A DNA stretch of 19,066 nucleotides from Pseudomonas sp. (GTDB lineage Bacteria > Pseudomonadota > Gammaproteobacteria > Pseudomonadales > Pseudomonadaceae): assembly GCA_003527165.1 (NCBI GenBank), contig DPSI01000481.1, positions 1 to 19,066 of the forward strand, given 5' to 3'. The stretch's first letter is position 1. Each line of letters begins with the position of its first letter. The translations under genes and the position numbers were made by a program. Of this stretch, positions 7,088 to 14,859 are shown piece by piece. Below the pieces are notes generated by a model. The model worked only from the letters and a program-made list of their open reading frames with translations, did no database searches and was not told where the DNA came from.

Positions 7088-8101
7088 TCAACCTGTGAGC
7101 GCTTGATGATCGGTATCAGGCGCAGCGGCCGAAGGGGCTTTCCTGGCTAAGGCATAGCCGCGGAAGGATTGCCGATATTGACTCGGCGAGACGCCAAGGG
7201 TCTTACCGAAATGCTGTCGCAACGAGACGGGCGAGCCGAACCCGGCAAGCGAGGCAATGGCTTCGATGGATTGATCGGTACTCTCCAGCAAGCGCTGACT
7301 CAAGGCGAGCCGCTCTGCCAGCAACCAGCTGCCAAGGGTGCTGCCGGTGTGCTGGCGGAAGTGTCGACTGAAGGTGCGTCGGCCCATCAGCGCCTTTTCG
7401 GCCAGACTGTCGAGCGTATGCGGCAGATGCAGGCTCGCCCGCGTCCAATCGAGCAGCTCACCCAGGCGGCTATCACGCCGACTCATGGGTATCGGTTGTT
7501 CGATGAACTGCGCCTGTCCACCTTGGCGATGCGGCGACATCACCAGATGTCGCGCCACCTTGTTCGCCGCCTCTGCGCCCCGCTGTGCACGTAACAGGTA
7601 CAGGCAACAATCGAGCGCCGCGGCGGTTCCCGCCGAGGTCAGCAGATTGTCATCATCGAGATAGAGCACATCCGCGTTCACCTTCACGGCGGGAAACCGC
7701 TTGCTGAAATGCTCCACCCAGGCCCAGTGGGTGGTCGCACTCCGCCCATCGAGCAAACCGGTCGCGGCCAGCACATAAGCCCCAAGACAAAGCCCGACCA
7801 GCCTGGCGCCGCGCTCGTATGCCGTGACCAGCGCGTCGAGCAATGCTGCGGGCGGCGCTTCGTCGCCGTTACGCCAACTCGGCACGATCACCGTCTGCGC
7901 CTGCTGCAATGCTTCCAGCCCGTGCGCGATTTGCAGATCGAAGCCCGCCGTGGTGTGCAGTGGCCCCGCTTCGGCGGCGCAAACATCGACGATAAAGCCC
8001 TGCGCGCGCGGCGCCGCATCGCCGAAGACCACGCATGGCACGGACAGATGAAACGGGCTGATCTGATCGAAGGCGACGACGGCGATTCGGTGCGGCTGCA
8101 T
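7088..8101 (-). CDS. GlxA/FtrA-type transcriptional regulator (DJ-1/PfpI plus AraC HTH)
   Basis: The product is 337 aa. The N-terminal half is a DJ-1/PfpI (class I glutamine amidotransferase-like) domain with the nucleophile-elbow-like LVGLCLGAYVLA around Cys105 and SATTHW at 121-126. The C-terminal 110 residues form an AraC-type domain with two helix-turn-helix motifs (about 233-253 and 281-303, ending FGKTLGVSPSQYRQSF). Regulators of this class usually control a nearby metabolic gene in response to a small nitrogenous compound. The divergent cysteine hydrolase gene starting 137 bases away is the obvious candidate target. The start at 8101 has GAGG upstream. The gene converges on the VOC gene with a 59-base gap. 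Confidence 0.9.
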   Translation of the reverse strand: MQPHRIAVVAFDQISPFHLSVPCVVFGDAAPRAQGFIVDVCAAEAGPLHTTAGFDLQIAHGLEALQQAQTVIVPSWRNGDEAPPAALLDALVTAYERGARLVGLCLGAYVLAATGLLDGRSATTHWAWVEHFSKRFPAVKVNADVLYLDDDNLLTSAGTAAALDCCLYLLRAQRGAEAANKVARHLVMSPHRQGGQAQFIEQPIPMSRRDSRLGELLDWTRASLHLPHTLDSLAEKALMGRRTFSRHFRQHTGSTLGSWLLAERLALSQRLLESTDQSIEAIASLAGFGSPVSLRQHFGKTLGVSPSQYRQSFRGYALARKAPSAAAPDTDHQALTG

Positions 8102-8237
8102 TGGCGAGGCCTCGACAGTATGAGAAACAGGGAATGGATTGGCCCGATCTTATCGCATGCTGTCTTACGGGCCACTCACAGATGCGAGCCGAGCGGCGAA
8201 ACAATGAGCCCCTCCCCCTTCAACCTGAGGAAGCTCC

Positions 8238-8861
8238 ATGAACCAGCCCAAGCGTGCATTGATCGTCATCGACGTGCAAAACGAATACGTCACCGGCAAC
8301 CTGCGTATCGAATATCCCGATGTGCAACTGTCGCTCGGCAACATCGCCCGTGCGATGGACGCCGCTCAGGCGGCGGCAATACCCGTGGTGGTCGTGCAGC
8401 ACTTGGCGCCAGCGACCTCACCGCTGTTCGCCCGCGGCAGTCAACAGGCGGAGCTACACGCTACGGTCGCCGATCGTCCGCATGATCTGCATGTGGAGAA
8501 ATCGTTGGCCAGCGCCTTGACCGGGACGGAACTGAGCGCCTGGTTACGGGACCGGCAGATCGACACCCTGACCGTGGTCGGCTACATGACCCACAACTGC
8601 GACAACTCAACGGTGGTCCAGGCGCACCACGAGGGCTGGAAGGTGGAGTTATTGCACGATGCCAGCGGTTCGCTGCCTTACCGGAACGCCGCGGGCGCGG
8701 CCAGCGCCGAGGAAATCCACCGGATCTTTACCGTGGTGATGACTACCGGCTTTGCCGCGGTAGTGAGCACCGATCAATGGCTGGAAGCGGTACAGGGAGG
8801 GCAGGCGTTGGCACCGGACAACATCTACCAGTCCAACCAGCGAGCCGTTCAAGCCAGCTGA
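8238..8861 (+). CDS. Isochorismatase-like cysteine hydrolase
   Basis: The product is 207 aa with the isochorismatase-like alpha/beta fold. The catalytic triad is readable: Asp12 in ALIVIDVQNEY, Lys88 in HVEKSLASAL, and Cys121 in VVGYMTHNCDNST, which also carries the usual non-prolyl cis peptide region. The Cys makes it an amide- or imide-type hydrolase, or a close relative such as nicotinamidase or N-carbamoyl-sarcosine amidase, rather than an isochorismatase proper. The substrate cannot be named. TGAGGAAG about 6 bases upstream of the ATG is a strong ribosome-binding site. It is divergent from a GlxA-type regulator, a common arrangement that suggests local control. Confidence 0.88.
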   Translation: MNQPKRALIVIDVQNEYVTGNLRIEYPDVQLSLGNIARAMDAAQAAAIPVVVVQHLAPATSPLFARGSQQAELHATVADRPHDLHVEKSLASALTGTELSAWLRDRQIDTLTVVGYMTHNCDNSTVVQAHHEGWKVELLHDASGSLPYRNAAGAASAEEIHRIFTVVMTTGFAAVVSTDQWLEAVQGGQALAPDNIYQSNQRAVQAS

Positions 8862-8882
8862 GAACCTAACGCCACAGTGCCG

Positions 8883-8907
8883 GTCGGGCCCGATCAGCGG
8901 GCCTGAC
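8883..8907. terminator. Hairpin between convergent genes, possible bidirectional terminator
   Basis: GTCGGGCCCG pairs with CGGGCCTGAC around the loop ATCAG, giving ten pairs with one G-T wobble. It sits between the convergent cysteine hydrolase and Mut7-C genes. Neither side has a T-tract, so it is a strong fold but not a textbook terminator. Confidence 0.45.
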
Positions 8908-8964
8908 GCCCATAGCTGGGAAATGGCCGTTGCCGTGGAAGGTCGATGGCGAACTCTCGGCCAG

Positions 8965-9711
8965 TCATTCAGCGATGGCCAGCGAATCGAGCAAGGCACG
9001 CATGTCCTGCCAATGCGAGCCTTCCCAGAAAATCCTGCCGCAGCAATCGCAGCCCATGAACCGTTCATGGCGTTCCAGCACCCGCGGCGGTACGCGGTCG
9101 CACACGGCCTGCCTGTCCAACTCGCGCAGTGGCGCGTTGCAGTTCATGCATAAGCTGAAAGGTCGAGCATGGGTAGCCAATTCCAGGCGCTCATAGAGCT
9201 CACGCAACTGGTCCGCCGACTTGAGCGTATGCACATAGCATCCATGCGTCACCAGCCGGTGCATGAGCAAAGCGCGGTCGCGGGTAAGCAACACCCGGCC
9301 TTCTCGGTTGGCCAGTTCGGACATCGCGGCGTCTTCGTAACGGTTGTCGAACAGCGTATCGAAGCCGGCCATGCGCAGCAGCCGCGCGAGCCCACCCAGG
9401 TGAGCGTCGGCAACGAAGCGCGGCGGGCCGCTCGGCAGCGCTGGCTGCACCGACATCGGGCCGGTGATATCCAGGCGTTCGAACTTCGGGTACACGGCGA
9501 TCCGATCGCCATCCTCGAGCGGCCAGTCGAGCCCGACCGGGTTTCCATTGGCCAACACCAGCGCCACCTCGGTATGCGGCACGCCGAGCGCCTCGATCAT
9601 GTGCTTGGTGGTCGCGGCCTGCGCGCAGGCACAACTGAAGGCCTGCCCCCGTCGCGCCTTCGGAAGGAACGCGTTGAGCCTGGCATAGAAACGGAATGTC
9701 GCTGTCGTCAT
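8965..9711 (-). CDS. Mut7-C RNase domain protein with ubiquitin-like N-terminus
   Basis: This 248-aa protein has two parts. Residues 1-85 resemble the ubiquitin/MoaD-like Mut7-C ub domain (TFRFYARLNAFLP, then LEDGDRIAVYPKFE). Residues 97-245 are the Mut7-C domain, a PIN-like RNase fold: FVADAHLGGLARLLR with Asp102, FDTLFDN with Asp122, and LLTRDRALL with Asp145 as likely metal ligands. A C-terminal zinc ribbon follows with CMNC (188-191) and CDCC (221-224), ending in GRIFWEGSHW. The activity is inferred from the PIN-like fold and the domain name; the cellular substrate is unknown. The ATG start gives a full-length family member. The TauE gene lies upstream on the same strand, across a 77-base spacer. 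Confidence 0.88.
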   Translation of the reverse strand: MTTATFRFYARLNAFLPKARRGQAFSCACAQAATTKHMIEALGVPHTEVALVLANGNPVGLDWPLEDGDRIAVYPKFERLDITGPMSVQPALPSGPPRFVADAHLGGLARLLRMAGFDTLFDNRYEDAAMSELANREGRVLLTRDRALLMHRLVTHGCYVHTLKSADQLRELYERLELATHARPFSLCMNCNAPLRELDRQAVCDRVPPRVLERHERFMGCDCCGRIFWEGSHWQDMRALLDSLAIAE

Positions 9712-9752
9712 GCATGTTCGGCAACGTCAGCCGCGACTATTCCCACAACGGA

Positions 9753-9767
9753 ACGCTCTTCCGATCT
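9753..9767 (+). other. 15-base match to Illumina TruSeq adapter end
   Basis: The bases ACGCTCTTCCGATCT are identical to the 3' end of the standard Illumina read-1 adapter. They lie in the short spacer between the Mut7-C and TauE genes. This may be leftover adapter at an assembly join or a chance match; the sequence alone cannot decide. Confidence 0.5.
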
Positions 9768-9788
9768 CGCCTCCGAGAAAGGATGCGG

Positions 9789-10571
9789 TCAGATCAACTT
9801 ATAGCCGATGGTCGCCAACATTACCGCCATGCACGGCCGCAGAACGGCTTCCGGCACGCGGCCGGACAGGTTGCTGCCCAGGTAGATCCCAGGCAACGAG
9901 CCCATCAGCAGATAGGCCAGGATAGTCCAGTCCATGTTGCCCATGCCCGCATGGCCGAGGCCTGCAACCAGCGTCAGCGGCACGGCGTGGGCGATTTCCG
10001 TCCCCACCAGGCGGCGCGTGGTCAGCAAGGGGTAGAGAAAGAACAACGCCACGGTGCCCAACGCACCGGCACCGATGGAAGTCAGCGTCACCATCGCGCC
10101 AAGCACCATACCGACCACAACGGTCAGCACATTCAGGCCGTGAGGTGACAAGCGCGGCGTCGGCCCGGACAGGCGGGACGCGAATGCCAACAGGCGCTTC
10201 TTGAACAGCACCGCCAGAGCGGTGAGTACCAGAACGATGCCCAGCGATTGCTTGATGACCGCGTTGAGCGCGTCTTGATCGGCATGCAATCCCTTCAGCA
10301 CCCAGAGCATCAGTGCCGCTGCCGGCAAGCTGCCCAACGCCAGCCAACCGGTAATGCCCCAGTCGATGTTGCGATTCTTCTGATGGACCCAGACGCCGCC
10401 CGCTTTGGTGATCGCCGCATAGAGCAGATCGGTGCCGACGGCCGCCGCCGGGTTGACGCCGAACCACAACAGGATGGGCGTCATCAACGAACCACCGCCA
10501 ACCCCCGTCATGCCGACAATGAACCCGACCAACAGGCCGGCTATTACAAAGCCAAGAACACCAAACTCCAT
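9789..10571 (-). CDS. TauE/SafE family sulfite exporter-like membrane protein
   Basis: This 260-aa polytopic membrane protein has about eight hydrophobic segments arranged as two repeats. The first half carries the family hallmark GMTGVGGGSLMTPILL (about 20-35) followed by VGTDLLYAAITKAGG. The second half carries the matching LTSIGAGALGTVAL and VGTEIAHAVPLTLVAG. Members export sulfite or sulfur-containing organic acids, or are uncharacterised anion transporters; the substrate is not inferable here. It starts at ATG 10571 with only a weak Shine-Dalgarno sequence. It is divergent from RNase Z across a 203-base spacer with an AT-rich patch at about 10640-10682. There are no sulfur-metabolism neighbours, although the unassigned SsuABC-like ABC operon lies about 5.5 kb away. 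Confidence 0.9.
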   Translation of the reverse strand: MEFGVLGFVIAGLLVGFIVGMTGVGGGSLMTPILLWFGVNPAAAVGTDLLYAAITKAGGVWVHQKNRNIDWGITGWLALGSLPAAALMLWVLKGLHADQDALNAVIKQSLGIVLVLTALAVLFKKRLLAFASRLSGPTPRLSPHGLNVLTVVVGMVLGAMVTLTSIGAGALGTVALFFLYPLLTTRRLVGTEIAHAVPLTLVAGLGHAGMGNMDWTILAYLLMGSLPGIYLGSNLSGRVPEAVLRPCMAVMLATIGYKLI

Positions 10572-10774
10572 CGTTCAATCCCAAAGTGGGGCCACAGGCC
10601 GTGCCGATTGGAGGCAGCATAACGGCATAGACTAGCTGCTCTTAATATATGTTTGTGCTTTCTTAGTATCTAAAAGGAATAAGCAGACAGACCGTGCGGC
10701 TCCAAGCGAACGCGAACCTATCCGCGACGATCTGACTCGCCATACTGACGTCACAAAAAAAATGGAGCCCGCGC

Positions 10775-11731
10775 GTGGAATTGCAATTTCTCGGCACCTC
10801 ATCCGGCACGCCTACCAGGGCCCGCAACGTCAGTGGCCTGGCCTTGCTCGAAGACAGCGGCAAGGGCTGGTACCTGATCGACTGCGGCGAAGCCACACAA
10901 CATCAGCTGCTGCGTACGCCGCTAACCCTGCACGGCCTGCGTGCGATCTTCATTACCCACGTCCATGGCGATCACTGTTACGGGCTGCCTGGTCTGCTCG
11001 CCAGTGCCGGCATGGCGCGCCGTCAGGAGCCGCTGGACATCATCGCCCCGGCGGCGATTGAGGGCTGGGTACGCGCGACGCTCGAAATGAGCCAAAGCTG
11101 GCTACCCTACGAGCTGAACTTTCACGCTACCGAGTCGCTCGACGAATGGCGCAACCTTCAGATGCGCGTCGACGCCACCGCCCTCTCCCATCGGGTGCCG
11201 AGCTGGGGTTATACCTTCACCGAGACCCGTCCCGATCCACGGTTGAACATCGACAAACTCGACCGCGAGGGTATTCCCCGCGGTCCGCTCTGGGGCGCGC
11301 TGATCCGAGGCCACGCCGTCGAGTATGAAGGCCGCACCCTGCGCAGCGAGGATTTCCTACTATTCGCCCGCCCCCCACGGCGCATCGTCATCGGCGGCGA
11401 CAACGACCGCCCCGAACTGCTCCGCGACGCCTGCCAGGACGCGCAGTTACTGGTCCACGAGGCGACCTACACCCAGGCCATCGCCGAAGCCGGCAAAGCC
11501 GATTTCGGTCACAGCACGGCCGCCCAGGTCGCTACCTTCGCCCAGGCCATCGGCGTGCCGAACCTGGTACTGACGCACTTCAGCGCGCGTTATCAGAACG
11601 ATCCGCGGCGGGGGCTATCGATGGAAGATATCCGGGCCGAGGCCACGGCGCTCTATCAGGGCCGGCTGTTTCTGGCGGAGGACTTCCTGAAGCTGAGGCT
11701 CGGCAAGGACGGTACCGTGGAACGGGCGTAA
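10775..11731 (+). CDS. rnz: Ribonuclease Z (tRNA 3' processing, metallo-beta-lactamase fold)
   Basis: The product is 318 aa and close to the length of RNase Z/BN. The metal site is complete: HVHGDH at 62-67, His139 in ALSHRVPSWGY, Asp209 in IGGDN, His246 in GHSTA and His268 in LTHFS. The opening MELQFLGTSSGTPTRARNVS is typical. The middle part (about 150-195) matches the substrate-binding region of the family. The enzyme cleaves tRNA precursors at the 3' end; in bacteria with encoded CCA its role is more accessory. The start is GTG at 10775, with GGAG 7 bases upstream; the nearer ATG at 10762 is out of frame. Asn follows Asp209 where many homologues have Thr. Confidence 0.9.
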   Translation: MELQFLGTSSGTPTRARNVSGLALLEDSGKGWYLIDCGEATQHQLLRTPLTLHGLRAIFITHVHGDHCYGLPGLLASAGMARRQEPLDIIAPAAIEGWVRATLEMSQSWLPYELNFHATESLDEWRNLQMRVDATALSHRVPSWGYTFTETRPDPRLNIDKLDREGIPRGPLWGALIRGHAVEYEGRTLRSEDFLLFARPPRRIVIGGDNDRPELLRDACQDAQLLVHEATYTQAIAEAGKADFGHSTAAQVATFAQAIGVPNLVLTHFSARYQNDPRRGLSMEDIRAEATALYQGRLFLAEDFLKLRLGKDGTVERA

Positions 11732-11962
11732 GCATTCAGCACGCTGCGCACGCCATGACCGTCCTCGCGATTGGGTTTCGATCCCGCCAATCCGTTACCC
11801 CTGGCTTGGCAGCTGGGACTGCGCTGAGATCATGGCTACTGGATACCGATCGTCGGATCGCCTCCGGTGCCCCATGACAGGCGAATCCGCTGCAACCGGC
11901 GTCCCAAGGGGCTTCCGAGCAACGCACCGGCACCTGGCCTGAATATCTTCATTATTGCCGAG
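11732..11962. other. Spacer downstream of RNase Z, no gene seen
   Basis: These 231 bases lie between RNase Z and the chemoreceptor promoter. No coding, RNA or repeat signal is convincing. A short stretch near 11774 looks like a tRNA T-loop, but the stem does not pair and no tRNA can be built around it. Confidence 0.5.
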
Positions 11963-11989
11963 TAAAGTTGTCGGACATCACGCCGACAA
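11963..11989 (+). promoter_or_regulatory. Sigma-28 (FliA) promoter for the chemoreceptor gene
   Basis: TAAAGTTG, an 11-base spacer, then GCCGACAA. The E. coli FliA consensus is TAAAGTTT-N11-GCCGATAA, so each half differs at one base and the spacing is exact. It predicts transcription starting near 11996, about 117 bases before the chemoreceptor ATG, and so control with the late flagellar and chemotaxis genes. A 7-bp inverted repeat (TTGTCGG/CCGACAA, 11968-11989) overlaps it. Confidence 0.8.
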
Positions 11990-12029
11990 TTGGCCATCGA
12001 CTTACAAGGTTTGCCCTCGTAGAAGGCGT

Positions 12030-12083
12030 TCGTAAAAAACCAGCTCGAGTCGTCAAGCCAACCTAATCGTAAAATCCAGCTCG
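12030..12083 (+). repeat. Pair of direct repeats in the chemoreceptor leader
   Basis: Two copies of a near-identical 17-18-base element, TCGTAAAA(A)-x-CCAGCTCG, lie at 12030-12047 and 12067-12083, about 36 bases apart. Both CCAGCT cores can pair with the single AGCTGG at 12087-12092. This gives a choice between a local hairpin and a long-range one. Confidence 0.6.
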
Positions 12084-12099
12084 GTAAGCTGGCGTTTTT
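12076..12099 (+). terminator. Terminator-like hairpin just before the chemoreceptor Shine-Dalgarno
   Basis: CCAGCT pairs with AGCTGG around the loop CGGTA, and is followed by CG and five T residues. The hairpin ends directly before the GAGGAA ribosome-binding site (12100-12105) and lies inside the predicted leader. It could act as an attenuator, affect translation, or be a short weak hairpin with no effect. The stem is only 6 bp. Confidence 0.5.
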
Positions 12100-12112
12100 G
12101 AGGAATATCCCC

Positions 12113-14083
12113 ATGCCGGGACGTCGTTTTGGTATCGCCGGGCAGCTCGCGCTTGCCCTTACGGTTATCCTGGTCGTGGTTATCACAGGTAGCGGATTGT
12201 TTGCCTTGCGCTCCCTTGCCAGCTCGACCGAGGAGTCCCATCGAACGCACATGGGCAGCGAGGCTCGCCTGCTCGCCGATCAGCTCAGGACCTTCCACAG
12301 CTCATTGACGACCAATACCCAGCGTCTGGCTGGCTTGTTCGAGCGTCGCTTTGCGGCTGGACTCGTACGTGACAGCAACGAGCGCGCGCAGGTCGGCAGC
12401 GTCTCGACCCCTGCGCTGTATCTGCAGGGCACCCGCTTGAACAACAGTTTCGAGCTAGTCGACGAGTTCACGTCGCTGACCGCTGGCGTGGCCACACTGT
12501 TCGTCCGCGATGGCGACGACTTCACGCGCATCACCACATCCGTCAAGAAGGAAGACGGTTCCCGCGCCATAGGTACCCAGCTCGACCGAAAGCACCCGGC
12601 GTATGCGAGCCTGCTCAATGGTCAATCCTATGTAGGCCGTGCAGTGCTGTTCGGTCGTCATTACATGACCCAATACACCCCGGTACGCGATGCGTCCGGT
12701 CAAGTCATGGCCGTACTGTTCGTGGGGTTCGACTACACCGACACTCAAAAGCAACAGTTCGACAGCCTGGCCGCTTTCCGGATCGGCAAAACGGGCTCGC
12801 TGGCCCTTCTGGACGAGCAGAACAACTGGCTGGTTCCGCCGGCAGGCACCTCGAAACCTGAAGCCGCGGTGGCTGCCATTACACAGAATGCGACATCGGA
12901 CGTCGTCACCTGGAGCGATGGCGATCAGCACTTCCAAAGTGTTACCGCGCAAGTGCCAGGCGAGGCATGGAGAGCTGTCGCCAGCTTACCCGAGGCGGAA
13001 ATCGAGGAGCTGATCTGGAAGGTCGGTACGCAACTGGCGCTCGGCAGCCTGCTCGCCCTAATCCTCGCGATCGGCGCCTCTGTCATGATGCTCCGCCACA
13101 AGCTCAAGCCGCTCGATCGTCTGGTCGCGCAGGCTCAAGCCCTGGGTGAAGGCCAACTGAGCCTTCGCCTCCCGGTCACGAGTCAGGATGAAATAGGCAA
13201 GCTGTCCTTTAGCTTCAACCAAATGGCGGAAGCGCTGTCGAGCACCGTCGAGCGCGTTCGTCATTCGTCACAGGACGTGACATCCCGCTCCAGCCAGCTG
13301 AGCACCTTGTCTGGCGCCACTCAGCACCGCTCGGCGGAGCAGTCCGCACAGATCGACAGCATGGCCAGCGCTGTCGAAGAATTCAGCGCCACCGCGGAAA
13401 ATATTGCTGACAGCATGCGCAAGACCGAGCAACTGACCCATGACAATGCCGCTGAGACTCGCAGCGGTACGGCGTCCATGCGAGCAGCCTCCAACGCATT
13501 GGAGAAGATCGCTGAATCGCTTGGCACCACCGCCTCCGTGGTCAATTCGCTAGGCGAACGCTCGCAGCAGATCGGCGGAATCATCGGTGTGATCAGCGGC
13601 ATCGCCGAACAGACCAACCTCCTGGCCCTGAACGCAGCCATCGAAGCCGCGCGCGCCGGTGAGCAAGGCCGTGGCTTCGCCGTGGTGGCCGATGAGGTGA
13701 GGAATCTGGCTAGCCGAACCAGCCAGGCAACGCGCGAAATTTCCACGATGATCGGCTCTGTGCAGGACGAAACCACCCGCGCCATGACCTCGATCGACGA
13801 AGGCAACCGCCTGATGCAACAAGGACTTTCGCTCAACAGCGAAGTCGATCAGGCATTGCAGCGTATCGAAAGCCAGATTGGGCAATCGGTGGAGCAATTC
13901 GCCAGCATCGCCCAGGCGACGCAGGAGCAAAGCCGCACCGCGACCGCGCTGAGTCGCGACATTCAGGCAATCGCCATGGACAACGTTTCCCAGCGCGAAG
14001 GCGCCGAGGAGCTAGCCAGCACGGCGCACGAGCTCAAGCGCCTGGCCGAAGAGCTGAACCAGGAAGTGAACCGCTTCAGCTGA
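12113..14083 (+). CDS. Methyl-accepting chemotaxis protein (Cache-type sensor, HAMP)
   Basis: This 656-aa inner-membrane chemoreceptor has TM1 at about residues 8-32, a periplasmic sensor of about 270 residues, TM2 at about 305-330, then HAMP and the cytoplasmic signalling domain. The sensor has the Cache_3/Cache_2 look ([18 protein letters not shown], then [19 protein letters not shown] and [20 protein letters not shown]). HAMP includes LKPLDRL and [13 protein letters not shown]. The hairpin tip is readable as [20 protein letters not shown] and [15 protein letters not shown]. There is no C-terminal receptor-modifying pentapeptide. The ligand is unknown; Cache_3/Cache_2 receptors commonly sense small organic acids. 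ATG 12113 is preferred because GAGGAA lies 7 bases before it; an in-frame TTG at 12098 overlaps the hairpin T-run. No che genes are nearby. Confidence 0.92.
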   Translation: MPGRRFGIAGQLALALTVILVVVITGSGLFALRSLASSTEESHRTHMGSEARLLADQLRTFHSSLTTNTQRLAGLFERRFAAGLVRDSNERAQVGSVSTPALYLQGTRLNNSFELVDEFTSLTAGVATLFVRDGDDFTRITTSVKKEDGSRAIGTQLDRKHPAYASLLNGQSYVGRAVLFGRHYMTQYTPVRDASGQVMAVLFVGFDYTDTQKQQFDSLAAFRIGKTGSLALLDEQNNWLVPPAGTSKPEAAVAAITQNATSDVVTWSDGDQHFQSVTAQVPGEAWRAVASLPEAEIEELIWKVGTQLALGSLLALILAIGASVMMLRHKLKPLDRLVAQAQALGEGQLSLRLPVTSQDEIGKLSFSFNQMAEALSSTVERVRHSSQDVTSRSSQLSTLSGATQHRSAEQSAQIDSMASAVEEFSATAENIADSMRKTEQLTHDNAAETRSGTASMRAASNALEKIAESLGTTASVVNSLGERSQQIGGIIGVISGIAEQTNLLALNAAIEAARAGEQGRGFAVVADEVRNLASRTSQATREISTMIGSVQDETTRAMTSIDEGNRLMQQGLSLNSEVDQALQRIESQIGQSVEQFASIAQATQEQSRTATALSRDIQAIAMDNVSQREGAEELASTAHELKRLAEELNQEVNRFS

Positions 14084-14100
14084 TCCCGCAAAGGCGAGGC

Positions 14101-14130
14101 GAAGGTCCCGTGCATGGATGGACGGGCTTC
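14101..14130 (+). terminator. Hairpin downstream of the chemoreceptor gene
   Basis: GAAG and CCCGT pair with ACGGG and CTTC, with a two-base bulge on the 5' side and a ten-base loop. It starts 17 bases after the chemoreceptor stop. There is no T-tract, so a terminator role is only possible. Confidence 0.3.
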
Positions 14131-14212
14131 GGATCTGGAACGACATCGCGAGGTCACGTTCTTCCGCCAGCGCTGGGGTTTCCGGATCGGAATGGATGAA
14201 TCCGGCGCCGCC

Positions 14213-14707
14213 CTAGCTGGTCTGCTTACTGTCCTGTTCCGCTGCCAGGGTGGTACGCAGGACGCTACGACTCGCATCGAGTACCTCGCGCTAGATATCT
14301 TCGCTGGCGAGCATGCGCGCCACGGCCAGGGCGCCGACGCATTGAGCAATCAGCGCCCAGGCCAATTGGCCATCCCCCAGAGCGCTCGCCCACGCCTGCT
14401 GCAGGAGACGCAACCAATGCTTGGCCTCTTCGCGCACCTGGATGTCGGCACGGGCGACTTCCGCGCCGAGTGCCGGATCGCGCAGCCGGTCTCCAGGGTT
14501 TGCAGGTGGGCCAGGCTCAGGTAGCTGTCCAGGCAGCGCTCGGGCTTTTCCGCTCAAAGCGTCTTCGCAGGCTGTAGAAAGCCCCCCGGTCAGGCCGATG
14601 GCTTTCATCAGGCTATCAACCCCGGTGGTGGCGAAGCCGCCTCGCTTGGTGATGGCGCCGCTGCTTTCGACCAGACGCTGGCGGGTTTCCTGCTGTGGCG
14701 AATGGCA
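14213..14707 (-). pseudogene. Decayed TetR/AcrR family regulator
   Basis: On the minus strand three frames together spell a TetR regulator. Frame A (from 14707) gives [27 protein letters not shown] and MKAIGLTG, the N-terminal DNA-binding half. A second frame gives GAFYS at 14571-14585, the expected end of the helix-turn-helix. A third frame gives CLDSYLSLAHLQTLETGCAI at 14476-14535. Frame A then resumes with ALGAEVARADIQVREEAKHW and continues to a TAG at 14291-14293, past which REVLDASRSVLRTTLAAEQ runs to a second stop at 14213. Only 35 bases separate GAFYS from CLDSYL, so roughly 40 residues of the ligand domain are missing. A start codon is not evident. It lies divergent to the dienelactone hydrolase gene, its probable former target. 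Confidence 0.85.
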
Positions 14708-14859
14708 GCCGGCGTAGGTACCGGACGCAATCCTATCGCTGTCGGCGCGCAGAATCGCTGGACTGTCTAGACTTGCGAAACGAGGCAGATGGCTCCGCCA
14801 TCCAGGCAGGACGCCGACGTCTGCTTGAGCTTGCCGCCCCGTTTCAGGAGGAAGGTCCG

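Noticed and set aside
10634..10680. AT-rich patch upstream of RNase Z as a specific sigma-70 promoter
   Set aside because: The candidate TTGTGC and TATCTA boxes are only about 10 bases apart; no properly spaced pair was found.
11770..11795. tRNA-like T-loop (GGGTTTCGATCCC)
   Set aside because: Only three base pairs form the arm and no acceptor, anticodon or D arm can be found around it.
14114..14524. 136-aa open frame on the plus strand downstream of the chemoreceptor
   Set aside because: It lies across the TetR pseudogene on the opposite strand and has no family resemblance; its length is explained by the high GC content.
14291..14608. 105-aa minus-strand open frame as an intact small gene
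   Set aside because: Its C-terminal half is TetR-like but the N-terminal half and a middle segment continue in other frames, so it is part of a pseudogene.
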